A stretch of 64,000 bases of DNA from Paenibacillus sp. BK033 (GTDB taxonomy: Bacteria > Bacillota > Bacilli > Paenibacillales > Paenibacillaceae): assembly GCF_004345425.1 (NCBI RefSeq), contig NZ_SLVP01000005.1, positions 186,001 through 250,000 of the forward strand. Direction: 5' to 3'. Numbering within the stretch: position 1 is the stretch's first letter; each line of letters begins with the position of its first letter. Under the pieces are notes generated by a model, which did no database searches, was not told the origin of the DNA, and worked only from the letters and a program-made list of their open reading frames with translations. Made by a program: the position numbers and the translations under genes. Below, in pieces: positions 6,440 to 15,552 of this stretch.

Positions 6440-7918
6440 ATGTCATTGATTAATGTCTCGAACCTTACGTTTGCCCATGAGGGCAGCTACGATAATATTT
6501 TTGAGAATGTCAGCTTTCAGATTGATACGAGCTGGAAGCTGGGCTTTACCGGTCGCAACGGCCGGGGAAAAACAACCTTTATGAACCTGCTGCTTGGTAA
6601 ATACGAATACAGCGGACATATTTCGGCGAACGTAACGTTCGAGTATTTTCCGTTCCGGGTAGAGCATCCGGAATATTTGACGGCGGATGTCGTCGAGGAA
6701 ATTTATCCGGATTACCAGCAATGGGAGCTCGTGCGCGAATTGACGCTGCTACAGGTATCCGATGATGTTCTGTACCGGCCGTTTAATACGCTTTCGAACG
6801 GTGAGCAGACAAAGGTGCTGCTTGCCGCCTTATTCCTGAAAGAGGACAGCTTCCTTCTTATCGACGAACCAACCAACCATCTGGACATGAACGCGCGGAA
6901 GCTGGTCAGCCAATATTTGAACAGCAAGAGCGGATTTATCCTAGTCTCCCATGACCGTACCTTCCTGGATCATTGCGTTGACCATATTCTCTCCATCAAC
7001 CGAACGAATATCGAAATTCAGAAGGGCAATTTCTCTGACTGGTGGGAGAACAAGGAGCGGCAGGATCAATACGAGCTGGCGGAGAATGATAAGCTGAAAA
7101 AAGATATTAAGCGGCTGTCGGATGCGGCGAAACGCACGAATAACTGGTCTCATGAAGTCGAGAAGACAAAGAACGGCACGAGAAATTCCGGCTCCAAGGT
7201 AGACAAAGGTTATATCGGACATAAAGCAGCCAAAATGATGAAGCGCTCGAAGTCGATGGAGCAGCGTCAGCAAACGGCAATCGACGAGAAATCCACGCTA
7301 TTGAAAAATATCGAGTCTTCCGACAGCTTGAAGCTCGAGCAGCTGACTTACCATAAGCCTCAGCTCGCGGAGCTGGAGCGGGTCTCGGTTTACTATGGCG
7401 ATAAGGAAGTATGCACGGACGTCAGCTTTACGATCGAGCAGGGAGATCGCATCGCACTTTCCGGCCGTAACGGCTCCGGCAAATCCAGTCTTCTTAAGCT
7501 GATCGTCGGAGAAGACCTGACTTATACCGGGACATTCCGCAAGGGAAGCAACCTCAAAATTTCTTACGTGTCCCAGGATACTTCCCACCTGCGGGGCAAT
7601 TTGACGGATTACGCCAGAGAGCACGGAATCGACGAGAGTCTATTTAAAGCTATTCTGCGCAAGCTGGACTTCTCCAGGATTCAGTTCGAGAAGGATATTT
7701 CCGCCTTCAGCGGAGGCCAGAAGAAGAAGGTCTTAATTGCGAAGAGCTTAAGCGAGAAAGCGCATCTTCATGTATGGGATGAACCTTTGAACTTTATCGA
7801 CGTCATCTCCCGCATGCAGATCGAGGAGCTGCTGCTGGAGCATGCGCCAACCATTCTGTTTGTCGAGCATGACCGGGCATTTTGCGAAAATATCGCGACT
7901 AAAATCGTTGAGCTTTAA
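6440..7918 (+). CDS. ABC-F ribosome-protection protein, Lsa type
   Basis: 492 residues with two ATP-binding cassettes and no membrane domain. Cassette 1 has GRNGRGKTT (about 38-46), LSNGEQ and LLIDEPTNHLD; cassette 2 has SGRNGSGKSS, FSGGQ and a degenerate HVWDEPLNFID. A charged inter-domain linker lies near residues 200-290. Length and the opening MSLINVSNLTFAHEGSYDN fit the Lsa branch, which displaces lincosamides, streptogramin A and pleuromutilins from the ribosome. Start at 6440 is set by GGGGGGA at 6426-6432. Located behind a promoter, leader ORF and terminator hairpins, so induction by attenuation is likely. The spectrum is inferred from family resemblance only. Confidence 0.88.
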   Translation: MSLINVSNLTFAHEGSYDNIFENVSFQIDTSWKLGFTGRNGRGKTTFMNLLLGKYEYSGHISANVTFEYFPFRVEHPEYLTADVVEEIYPDYQQWELVRELTLLQVSDDVLYRPFNTLSNGEQTKVLLAALFLKEDSFLLIDEPTNHLDMNARKLVSQYLNSKSGFILVSHDRTFLDHCVDHILSINRTNIEIQKGNFSDWWENKERQDQYELAENDKLKKDIKRLSDAAKRTNNWSHEVEKTKNGTRNSGSKVDKGYIGHKAAKMMKRSKSMEQRQQTAIDEKSTLLKNIESSDSLKLEQLTYHKPQLAELERVSVYYGDKEVCTDVSFTIEQGDRIALSGRNGSGKSSLLKLIVGEDLTYTGTFRKGSNLKISYVSQDTSHLRGNLTDYAREHGIDESLFKAILRKLDFSRIQFEKDISAFSGGQKKKVLIAKSLSEKAHLHVWDEPLNFIDVISRMQIEELLLEHAPTILFVEHDRAFCENIATKIVEL

Positions 7919-7928
7919 CAAACAAAAA

Positions 7929-7962
7929 AAGGCCGCCCTTCGTTTAAGAGAAGGGCGGCCTT
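7929..7962. terminator. Strong hairpin after the ABC-F gene
   Basis: AAGGCCGCCCTTC and GAAGGGCGGCCTT form a perfect 13-bp stem around eight bases. The T-run is on the minus strand (seven A precede the left arm), so it is an ideal terminator for minus-strand transcripts; on the plus strand it may act as a 3' stabilising hairpin. Confidence 0.65.
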
Positions 7963-8019
7963 GCTGTATGACGGATAAAAATAAAAAGCCTCGTATGGAC
8001 AACGAGGCGGAATTTACGA

Positions 8020-8048
8020 TTGCGTATCAAAAAAAATCATGCTATAGT
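8020..8048 (+). promoter_or_regulatory. Candidate promoter of helD
   Basis: TTGCGT at 8020-8025 and TATAGT at 8043-8048, 17 bp apart. It would give a leader of about 145 bases before helD. The region 7963-8019 carries a second small hairpin (GCCTCG...CGAGGC) and otherwise nothing I can name. Confidence 0.45.
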
Positions 8049-8200
8049 AATAAAACCTCTGCATGAGTTTCATATGTATGGTCGCACTAAACACATCTTA
8101 TCTACACTTATATAATATCATGCGGCGCATGCGGTTGTCAAATGTCAAACGTTTATTTTCGAGATTTTTTTTAAATTCGAGAAGGAGTGTGTTTATAGTT

Positions 8201-10639
8201 ATGATGCAGAAAGAATGGGATCAGGAGCAAAATCGCCTTCATGAAGTGAAAGTTAAGCTGAAAGAAAAAATTGCGGAGCTCGAGCCGGAAGTGGATCAGC
8301 TGTACGGTCAGGCCTCGAATATACGCAGGCATTTTTGGGAGGAAGTGACCGTCAATACAAGCTCGGACGAAGATTTCGAAGAAACGTTCTTCAGCATCAA
8401 TCAGCAGGCCGCGTTATTATCCGAGCGGGAGCGGACTCACGAGAAAAGGCGCCAGCAGTGGAAAAGCCTGAAACGGCTTCAACAATCCCCTTATTTCGGG
8501 CGCATTGACTTTAAAGAGGATGGCGTGAATGAGGCAGAGCAGGTCTATATCGGCTTATCGTCCTTCCTGGCATCGGACGGAATGAACTTTCTGGTCTACG
8601 ATTGGCGGACGCCGATCGCAAGCTTGTATTACGACTATTCTCCGGGTCCTGCTTCCTACGCGACGCCTGGCGGACGGATCGCAGGAAGGATGGAGCTCAA
8701 ACGGCAGTACCAGATTAAAGACGGGGAGCTTCTAAATTTCTTTGATGCAAGCGTCACTATAGGTGATTCCATGCTGCAGCAGGTGCTCGGGCAAGGCGCC
8801 AATAACCAGATGAAAAGCATAGTGGCCACGATTCAGAAGGAACAAAACGCGATTATCCGCAACGATACCAGCCGGATGCTGATCGTGCAGGGAGTGGCCG
8901 GAAGCGGGAAAACCTCGGCTGCCCTTCAGCGGGCAGCGTATTTGCTGTATAAGCACAGAGAGCGGTTGACGGCCGACCAGATCGTGCTTTTCTCGCCTAA
9001 TCCGATGTTTAATAGTTATGTTTCAACCGTTCTTCCCGAGCTTGGCGAGGAAAACATGCAGCAGACGACCTTCCAGGAATATTTGGACTACTGGCTGGGG
9101 GCAGCCATGCAGCTGGAGGACCCGTTCGAACAGATCGAATACGTGCTCACGCAGGAAGCGGCTGATGGATATGAAGCACGGGTTGACGGGATCCGGTACA
9201 AAGCATCGGAAGCCTTCCTTCATGCGCTTCAGAAGTACGCAGGATGGCTAAGCCGGGAAGGCATGTTGTTTAAGAGCATACGGTTCCGGGATCGCGAGCT
9301 CATTACTTCGAGGCAATTGTCCGAGCAATTTTACGGTTACGATCCTTCCGTCCGCCTCGCCAATCGGGTTATCCTGCTGCAGGAATGGGTATTGAAGGAG
9401 CTGCGCAAATTCGCGCGCAACGAGCTGTCGGCGGAGTGGGTGGATAAAGAGCTTGATTACCTTGATAACGAGCAATACGTGGAGGTTTACAGCGAGATCC
9501 TGAAGAAATTCCAGCGCGACGAAGAGCTGTTTGACGTTTCCGAGCGTTATGCGAAAGCGCTGGACCGCGCCCGCAAGTTTACGAATCAGGGAGAGGATCA
9601 AATCTTCGACTTCTCCGAACAACAGGAAGACCTGCTGCGCCAAATGATTGTGAAGGAGCATTTCAAGCCTTTACGCCGGATGGTGAAGAAAATGAAGTTC
9701 GTCGATGTAAACGGGCTTTACGCGCAGCTGTTTGACGAAGACGAAACGGCTTATAGCCGGATGACCGAAGGTGCGGCAGCGCCGGCCAACTGGCCGGAAA
9801 TTTGCAGGCAAACGAAGGAGAAGCTGGCCAAAAAAGAGCTGTTCTATGAAGATGCTACGCCTTATCTGTTTCTTAAGGAATTAATTGAAGGCTCCCGGAT
9901 GAATACGATTGTCCGCCACATCTTCGTGGACGAAGGCCAGGATTATTCGCCATTCCAATACGCGTTCCTGAAGAAGCTGTTCCCGAATGCCCGCATGACC
10001 GTGCTTGGCGATTTCGGGCAGGCGATTTTTACCCAATCCTCCAAGCTCGGGGGAAAAGACTCGCCGCTGCTTAAGTTGTACGGGGAGGAGAGTACTACCC
10101 TCATTCCGCTCCTGCAAAGCTACCGGTCGACGAAAGAGATCGTGGAGTTCACCAGGCTGATGCTCCCAGGCGGGGAAGAGATCGTACCGTTTGACCGTCA
10201 TGGCAAAAAGCCGTTGATCACGACGGCTAGCAGCCGCGGGGCATTGCTCCGGCAGCTTGTTCAAGATCTTGAGTCTCTCCAGGCGGAAGGCCACCGGTCG
10301 ATCGCCGTCATTGCGAAGAACACAGCCGAAAGCAAGGAGGCTTACGAAGCGCTGACGTCGAACGGAATGGAAGACATTCGCCTCATTACAACGGAAACGT
10401 TAACCTTCGAATCAGGCATTATGGTTATCCCGGCTTATCTGGCCAAAGGCGTGGAGTTTGACGCCGTCGCGATCTACGACGCATCGTCGGAGTCCTATCA
10501 TCGCGAGAGCGAAAGGAAGCTGTTCTATACGGCATGTACCCGCGCGATGCATCAGCTCCACCTCTACATTAGCGGGGAATGGGCGCCTTATCTGCAATCC
10601 TTGAGCGGGGAGCTATACGAGCTTCATGCTTTGGAATAA
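8201..10639 (+). CDS. helD: HelD: RNA polymerase recycling helicase-like factor
   Basis: 812 residues, UvrD/Rep-like superfamily 1 protein that in Bacillus binds RNA polymerase and uses ATP to free it from stalled or terminated complexes. An N-terminal charged coiled coil (about 1-60, KEWDQEQNRLHEVKVKLKEKI) is the arm that enters the polymerase secondary channel. Walker A is VQGVAGSGKTS (about 228-238), Walker B is FVDEGQDYSPFQY, and motif V-like KGVEFDAVAIYDA lies near the C terminus. The frame extends upstream to 8063 but GAAGGAG at 8181-8187 points to ATG 8201 (or 8204), giving the family-like N terminus. It overlaps the convergent LysR gene by 16 bases. Confidence 0.9.
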   Translation: MMQKEWDQEQNRLHEVKVKLKEKIAELEPEVDQLYGQASNIRRHFWEEVTVNTSSDEDFEETFFSINQQAALLSERERTHEKRRQQWKSLKRLQQSPYFGRIDFKEDGVNEAEQVYIGLSSFLASDGMNFLVYDWRTPIASLYYDYSPGPASYATPGGRIAGRMELKRQYQIKDGELLNFFDASVTIGDSMLQQVLGQGANNQMKSIVATIQKEQNAIIRNDTSRMLIVQGVAGSGKTSAALQRAAYLLYKHRERLTADQIVLFSPNPMFNSYVSTVLPELGEENMQQTTFQEYLDYWLGAAMQLEDPFEQIEYVLTQEAADGYEARVDGIRYKASEAFLHALQKYAGWLSREGMLFKSIRFRDRELITSRQLSEQFYGYDPSVRLANRVILLQEWVLKELRKFARNELSAEWVDKELDYLDNEQYVEVYSEILKKFQRDEELFDVSERYAKALDRARKFTNQGEDQIFDFSEQQEDLLRQMIVKEHFKPLRRMVKKMKFVDVNGLYAQLFDEDETAYSRMTEGAAAPANWPEICRQTKEKLAKKELFYEDATPYLFLKELIEGSRMNTIVRHIFVDEGQDYSPFQYAFLKKLFPNARMTVLGDFGQAIFTQSSKLGGKDSPLLKLYGEESTTLIPLLQSYRSTKEIVEFTRLMLPGGEEIVPFDRHGKKPLITTASSRGALLRQLVQDLESLQAEGHRSIAVIAKNTAESKEAYEALTSNGMEDIRLITTETLTFESGIMVIPAYLAKGVEFDAVAIYDASSESYHRESERKLFYTACTRAMHQLHLYISGEWAPYLQSLSGELYELHALE

Positions 10640-11523
10640 GCATCGGCCAGTTCCGAGAAGTACCGGATGGTGCAATCCCGAAACGACGCGGCCGCTTGTG
10701 TCAGGTATCGTCCCTTGGGCCAATGAAGCGAGATGGAACGTTCGCAATATTCTTCCTTCAGAGGGACAGTAACCACGTCCGGTCCGGTTGAGCCTCCCCA
10801 AGTAACGGCAGGAAGAAAAGCTAGCCCTTGACCCGCCCGAATGAGACCGCGGACCGTGGCGGGATCATCGCTTTCAAACTGAATAGGCGGCGTGAAGCCG
10901 GCGAGCCGGCAGAAGGCATCCGTAGTCTCCCGCAGCGATTTGCCGGGAGGAAGGCTGATGAATCTTTCCTCCTTCAATTCCTGCAGGCTGATCCGGTCGC
11001 GCTTTGCCAGACGATGCTCGGAGGGCAGCGCAACGACAATACTCTCCCGCAGCAAGGCGACCGAATGACAGCCGGGCGGAGGCACAGCCCCGTCTGACAG
11101 GCATAAGTCAAAGTCGTAAGCATGTTCGCCGGGCAAAGCGTGCTGAAGCAGATGGAATTGCGTATCCGGTCTCGTCTTGCGGTAATCGGCAAGAAGGCCT
11201 GGAAGGAGATGGGAGGAGACGCGTACATCCAGCGTGATGTAATCGGAAGGAGATTCCACCAAATCCTGCAGCTCTTTCTTTCCATCCTCCAAAGCTTGAA
11301 GAGCGATATCCACTTTGTTCAGAAAATGGATGCCATGCTCATTAAGCCGGATTGATTTGTTGGTGCGTTCGAACAGCTTTACCCCAAGCTCCGCTTCGAG
11401 GGAAGCGATCATTTTGCTAAGGGCAGGCTGAGAGATATGCAATTGCCTGGCGGCCTGCGTCATGTGCTGCAATCGCGCCGCCGTTTGAAAATATTTCAGT
11501 TGCAGGAGCTCCAATGGATTCAC
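10624..11523 (-). CDS. LysR family transcriptional regulator
   Basis: 299 residues. Winged helix-turn-helix at residues 1-65 (LKYFQTAARLQHMTQAARQLHISQPALSKMIASLEAELG), then a periplasmic-binding-protein-like effector domain (about 90-295). It is divergent from an esterase operon across 119 bases, so it most likely controls those genes and itself. Its 3' end overlaps the convergent helD gene tail to tail by 16 bases with no terminator between them. The effector is unknown; the neighbouring esterases suggest an aromatic or carboxylic acid. Confidence 0.9.
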   Translation of the reverse strand: MNPLELLQLKYFQTAARLQHMTQAARQLHISQPALSKMIASLEAELGVKLFERTNKSIRLNEHGIHFLNKVDIALQALEDGKKELQDLVESPSDYITLDVRVSSHLLPGLLADYRKTRPDTQFHLLQHALPGEHAYDFDLCLSDGAVPPPGCHSVALLRESIVVALPSEHRLAKRDRISLQELKEERFISLPPGKSLRETTDAFCRLAGFTPPIQFESDDPATVRGLIRAGQGLAFLPAVTWGGSTGPDVVTVPLKEEYCERSISLHWPKGRYLTQAAASFRDCTIRYFSELADAYSKA

Positions 11524-11538
11524 CTTTTCTTTCCTTGT

Positions 11539-11556
11539 TATAACCTTAGGGTTATA
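11539..11556. promoter_or_regulatory. Candidate LysR box
   Basis: TATAACC-TTAG-GGTTATA is a perfect inverted repeat in the LysR/esterase intergenic region, 15 bases from the LysR start codon. It contains T-N11-A spacing, the usual LysR site form. The assignment is positional. Confidence 0.5.
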
Positions 11557-11642
11557 GTTGCTATGCCTAAATATATATTAGAGTTCATGGATTCTCAAGA
11601 TTATAATGATCACATCACCATACAGATGGGAGAAGGGCTCTA

Positions 11643-13112
11643 GTGATTATTCAAACGTCATCGGGACAAGTAAAAGGCGTTCAATTAAGCGGCTGCTATG
11701 TATATAGAGGGATTCCATATGCGCAAGCACCGGTCGGAAAGCTGAGATTCAAGCCGCCTCAAGCGCCTCAGGCATGGGAGGGAATCAGGGACTGCGGCGC
11801 TTTTGGCCCAATCGCTTATCAGCATGTTGACCCTAACCGTTCCTTTCCGGAGCTTGCGTACTCGGAGGATTGTCTGAATCTGAATGTCTGGACATCCGGT
11901 GCTGCGGGGGCGCTTCGGCCTGTTCTTGTTTACGTCCATGGCGGCGGATTTATATCCGGCAAAGGTGCGGACTGCGACGGCAGCCGTTTTGCCGCCGAAG
12001 AAGATATGGTCTTCGTCTCGCTCAACTACCGGCTTGGGGCCATGGGTTTTCTTGCCTTGGAAGAGGTGCTTGGAGAGGAATACGCGACATCGGGAAATAA
12101 CGGCATGCTGGACATTATCGCGGCGCTGCGCTGGGCTCAGACGAATATCGCCGCCTTTGGCGGCGATCCTGCGCGAGTAACCGTTATGGGGAATTCCGCC
12201 GGTGCCAAGTGTACGGCAACCTTGTACACCATGAAGGCCGCGGAAGGACTGTTCCATCGAGCGGTTGCGCAAAGCGGGGCGACGCAATCCATAAGGGACA
12301 GGAAAACCGCTGCCGTCACCACGAGCAGACTCCTTCAAACGTTAGGGTTGAAGCCGGAGGAAGCGGAGCGGCTTCTCGAACTGCCGGCCGAGCAGCTGAT
12401 CCAGGCTCAGATGAAGGTAGGACCGGACACGGCCGGCAATCTCCATATGTTTGGGCCCGTTGCGGACGGCCTTCTTATTCCTTTAGATCCCATCCATTAT
12501 CTCACAGAAGCAGAGAAGCTGCCGCCTCTCTTGATCGGAACAAACGAGGACGAAGCGGCCATGTTTATTTTCAACGATCCGGGCTTACAGCAGCCCCATG
12601 CCGACACGCTGAATAGACTGTTTGGCGAGAATCAACAGATGGTATGGCATTCCTTCATCCGGCATTCCGGGACGATTCCCGCGGAAAAGGCCTGGAGCAA
12701 AGCGTTAACCGAGCATTTGTATGCGATTGGCTGCATGCAGCTCGGGCAAGCGGTTGCGGCCTCGGGTGCGCAGGTATGGATGTACAGGCTAACGTACGGA
12801 GGTTGGCTTGGAGCCATTCACGGTTACGAAGGCAGTTTGATTAACCATGTAGAAAACCCAACGCGAGATCTCTCCAATCAAGCAAACGATCCTTATTTCA
12901 TTGCGGATGAAGCAGCAGGTCTAGCTGCCGGGATGCGCGCAGGCTGGAATGCATTCATCCGTTGCGGTGACCCGAATACCTCTGAGCTGCCTGAGTGGCC
13001 GGAGTATGGAAATAATCAATCCGTCATGATGCTTCAGCTGGAAAGCTATGTTCAAGAGAACTTTGCGCCGCCAATCGGGATTACCGTCGCGCATCAGGTT
13101 TGGAGGACGTAA
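11643..13112 (+). CDS. Type B carboxylesterase (para-nitrobenzyl esterase family)
   Basis: 489-residue carboxylesterase/lipase of the alpha/beta hydrolase fold, hydrolysing carboxylic esters in the cytosol (no signal peptide). Seen in order: YRGIPYAQAPVGKLRF at the N terminus, EDCLNLNVW, the oxyanion-hole strand YVHGGGF, the nucleophile elbow GNSAGA (usually GESAGG), an acidic GTNEDEAAMF and the catalytic His in IHGYEG. The GTG start at 11643 is preceded by GGGAGAAGGG. First gene of a probable four-gene operon divergent from the LysR gene; the next gene starts three bases after its stop. Confidence 0.9.
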   Translation: MIIQTSSGQVKGVQLSGCYVYRGIPYAQAPVGKLRFKPPQAPQAWEGIRDCGAFGPIAYQHVDPNRSFPELAYSEDCLNLNVWTSGAAGALRPVLVYVHGGGFISGKGADCDGSRFAAEEDMVFVSLNYRLGAMGFLALEEVLGEEYATSGNNGMLDIIAALRWAQTNIAAFGGDPARVTVMGNSAGAKCTATLYTMKAAEGLFHRAVAQSGATQSIRDRKTAAVTTSRLLQTLGLKPEEAERLLELPAEQLIQAQMKVGPDTAGNLHMFGPVADGLLIPLDPIHYLTEAEKLPPLLIGTNEDEAAMFIFNDPGLQQPHADTLNRLFGENQQMVWHSFIRHSGTIPAEKAWSKALTEHLYAIGCMQLGQAVAASGAQVWMYRLTYGGWLGAIHGYEGSLINHVENPTRDLSNQANDPYFIADEAAGLAAGMRAGWNAFIRCGDPNTSELPEWPEYGNNQSVMMLQLESYVQENFAPPIGITVAHQVWRT

Positions 13113-13115
13113 GAA

Positions 13116-13880
13116 ATGATGCTTGTTGAAGTGACGGCTGCAATGCTGCTTCTAGGACTTTTGCTTGGGTTTGTCGGGGCAGGGGGATCGGGTTTTATTA
13201 TCGCGATCTTGACGGTTGCCTTCGGTTATCCGATTCATACGGCGCTTGGCACCGCTCTTGCGGCGATGTTCTTTTCCTCTTTATCCGGGTCCGTCAGCCA
13301 TTACCGCGAAGGCAATATGATTCTGAAGACCGGCGCCATTGTTGGCCTGGCAGGCGCGGCAGGCGCCTGGGTCAGCTCGGGCTGGTCTTCCTTTATTCCG
13401 GAGGATCGGTTAGGCTGGATGACCTCCGGAATGCTGTTCAGCTCCGGTCTGGCTCTTTGGTTCAGAATGGCTTATCAGGCTAAGCATGGCGGGAAAAGCC
13501 CATCAGCGCCGATGCAGGCAAGCGGCATGAGGTTCTATGCGTCCGCTGCTTCTATCGGTTTGGTAACGGGGGCCTTGTCCGGCCTGTTCGGGATCGGATC
13601 AACTCCATTCATCCAGCTTGGGCTGATGCTCATGCTGGGCATGTCCATGCGGTTCGCGGCAGGAACAACCATGCTTGTTATTATGCCTATCGCGTTAGCG
13701 GGAGGAGCCGGTTATTACTCAATCGGATACTTGGACCTTCAGTTGCTGATCGCCGTTGTGATTGGCACGATGCTTGGCTCTTATATCGGCGCGAAATTCA
13801 CGAAACGCGTGCCATCGGTTATGCTCAAGACCTGCATGGTGTTGACGCCAATGCTTGGCGCGGCGATTTTGCTCCTTTAA
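13116..13880 (+). CDS. Sulfite exporter TauE/SafE family membrane protein
   Basis: 254 residues, about eight membrane helices, with the duplicated glycine-rich TauE/SafE pattern (LGFVGAGGSGFIIAIL near residue 15-30, and GALSGLFGIGSTPFIQLGLML near 145-165). Family members move sulfite, sulfoacetate or other small organic anions. Only three bases separate it from the esterase, with GGAGG at 13102-13106 as ribosome site, so it probably carries the acid released by, or the substrate of, the neighbouring hydrolases. No Cys or other residue points to a specific anion. Confidence 0.85.
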   Translation: MMLVEVTAAMLLLGLLLGFVGAGGSGFIIAILTVAFGYPIHTALGTALAAMFFSSLSGSVSHYREGNMILKTGAIVGLAGAAGAWVSSGWSSFIPEDRLGWMTSGMLFSSGLALWFRMAYQAKHGGKSPSAPMQASGMRFYASAASIGLVTGALSGLFGIGSTPFIQLGLMLMLGMSMRFAAGTTMLVIMPIALAGGAGYYSIGYLDLQLLIAVVIGTMLGSYIGAKFTKRVPSVMLKTCMVLTPMLGAAILLL

Positions 13881-13943
13881 AAAGGATACCGGAAGGTCTT
13901 CAGCGAACTCCTTATTTATCCTAATGCGATTGAAGGGAGCTGT

Positions 13944-14477
13944 ATGCAAGTGAGCAAGGATACTGCGTTAATGGTTATTGACGTTCAGAACGGCATGTTT
14001 CTCGAGGATTATCCTATTCATGAAGAGGAACAGCTGTTAAACCGTATTCAATTGCTCCTCGCCAAAGCGCGGGAGAGTCATAATCCGGTTATCTATGTCC
14101 AGCACAATGAGGAAGAGGGAGCACCCCTGGAAACCCATACACCGGGCTGGGAGATTCATACCGCAATTGCGCCGGCAGCCCAAGACCTAATTATTCAAAA
14201 GCACGTGCCTGATTCTTTCCGCGAGACTAATCTTCAGGATGAGCTGGACGCCAGAGGGATTAAAAAGCTGGTCCTGTCCGGTCTGCAGACGGACTTATGC
14301 GTTGACGCGACATGCCGGCGGGCAGTCGAACTGGGCTACGACGTTATTGTAGTGAAGGATGCCCACAGCACATGCGGACAAGGCTCCCGCAGCGCCGAAC
14401 AGATCATTGAAGAATACAACCGCTCATTTGCCGAACGCGTCAAGCTCCTGGAAGCTTCAGAGGTTGAATTTATTTAG
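13944..14477 (+). CDS. Isochorismatase-family cysteine hydrolase
   Basis: 177 residues with the triad of this family: Asp in ALMVIDVQNGMF, Lys in IIQKHVPDSF, and nucleophilic Cys in LSGLQTDLCVDATCRRA. Members hydrolyse isochorismate, nicotinamide or N-carbamoyl compounds. The absence of the extra metal-binding motif of nicotinamidase makes that function less likely. AAGGGAG at 13933-13939 fixes the ATG at 13944. It lies 63 bases after the TauE gene and 48 before the next esterase, all on the plus strand, so it probably belongs to the LysR-linked operon. Confidence 0.88.
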   Translation: MQVSKDTALMVIDVQNGMFLEDYPIHEEEQLLNRIQLLLAKARESHNPVIYVQHNEEEGAPLETHTPGWEIHTAIAPAAQDLIIQKHVPDSFRETNLQDELDARGIKKLVLSGLQTDLCVDATCRRAVELGYDVIVVKDAHSTCGQGSRSAEQIIEEYNRSFAERVKLLEASEVEFI

Positions 14478-14525
14478 TGGGATTAATCATTAATCACATG
14501 AATGAAGAAGGGGTTTATCTGACAG

Positions 14526-15491
14526 ATGGGTTATATTGAAGAAGTAACCAGGGATTTATATCGTTATCTTCCTCCGTTAACGGGCAAAGACGATCTCGAT
14601 TCCTTCTGGAGCGCTACAATTGAACAGGCAAAGGCTGTACCGCTTCAACCGGAACGGACGGAGATTAATTATTCCGGCAAGCATGTCAAGGTTTACGATA
14701 TCGCGTTTAACGGCCTCGATGAGACAAGAATCCGCGGCTGGCTTATTGTCCCCGCCTTTCTGAAGCAAGAAAAATATCCGTGCCTTATCCATTACCATGG
14801 CTTCTCGGGAAGCCGGGGAGAGCCTGCCGGTCATATGCATTGGACGATGATGGGCATGGCCGTTCTAGCGGTGGACTGCCGGGACCAGGGCGGCCCAACG
14901 GGCAACAGCGCCAGCTATACGCATGGCTTCCTCTCGAATGTCGCCAGCAAAGGCGTGCATAACAAATGGGAATATTATTACCGGTATGCTTACATGGATT
15001 GTCTCAAAGCCATCGATTTCGCTTGCGCGCAGGCGGATATCGATGCGGACAAGATTGTCATTGAAGGCGGAAGCCAAGGCGGGGCGCTGGGCATGGCGGT
15101 CGTAGCCTTGGATAACCGTCCGAAGCTGGCTATGGTCGACGTTCCGAGCAACAGCAATCTGGTCGCCCGCATTGAAGGGAATCACGGAGCGTTTGGCGCG
15201 GTAGCCGAATACTTGAAGAGGCATCCGGAGCAAACCGATCTTGTCATGGATAACTTAAGCTATTTCGATACGATGAATCTGGCTCACCGGATTAAGTGCC
15301 CCGTGCTTGCCTCGGTTGCGCTTAAGGACGAGACTTGTCCGGCTCAAATGTATTTCGCCACCTACAATCGGATTCAAACGGAGAAAGAGATCGTCATTTA
15401 TCCGTTTAACGGGCACGAAGGCGGAGGCGGCAGGCAGACCGAAGTCAAGCTGGCCTATCTGGCCGAACATTTCAGCGAATGGTTTGAATAA
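14526..15491 (+). CDS. Acetyl-xylan esterase / cephalosporin-C deacetylase (CE7 family)
   Basis: 321 residues, matching the usual ~320 of CE7 enzymes that deacetylate acetylated xylo-oligosaccharides and cephalosporin C. The hallmarks are DCRDQGGPTG (the family RGQ motif, here R-D-Q), the nucleophile elbow GGSQGG near residue 180, ALKDETCP with the catalytic Asp, and NGHEGGG with the catalytic His. No signal peptide, so it acts on imported sugars, as usual for this hexameric family. Last gene of the four-gene unit, closed by a long bidirectional terminator shared with the convergent chitinase gene. Confidence 0.9.
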   Translation: MGYIEEVTRDLYRYLPPLTGKDDLDSFWSATIEQAKAVPLQPERTEINYSGKHVKVYDIAFNGLDETRIRGWLIVPAFLKQEKYPCLIHYHGFSGSRGEPAGHMHWTMMGMAVLAVDCRDQGGPTGNSASYTHGFLSNVASKGVHNKWEYYYRYAYMDCLKAIDFACAQADIDADKIVIEGGSQGGALGMAVVALDNRPKLAMVDVPSNSNLVARIEGNHGAFGAVAEYLKRHPEQTDLVMDNLSYFDTMNLAHRIKCPVLASVALKDETCPAQMYFATYNRIQTEKEIVIYPFNGHEGGGGRQTEVKLAYLAEHFSEWFE

Positions 15492-15496
15492 AAAAG

Positions 15497-15549
15497 AACA
15501 AAAGGAGCTTATGCTCAACGATGTCTCGTTGGCATAAGCTCCTTTTGTT
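15497..15549. terminator. Long bidirectional terminator
   Basis: Arms AACAAAAGGAGCTTATGC (15497-15514) and its complement at 15532-15549, plus an inner CAACGA/TCGTTG stem. A-rich and T-rich flanks on the two sides allow termination of both the esterase operon and the chitinase gene. Confidence 0.85.
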
Positions 15550-15552
15550 GGT

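Noticed and set aside
8063-8200. 46-residue N-terminal extension of HelD
   Set aside because: The extension has no ribosome site, falls in the promoter region and lacks resemblance to HelD; GAAGGAG at 8181 serves the later start.
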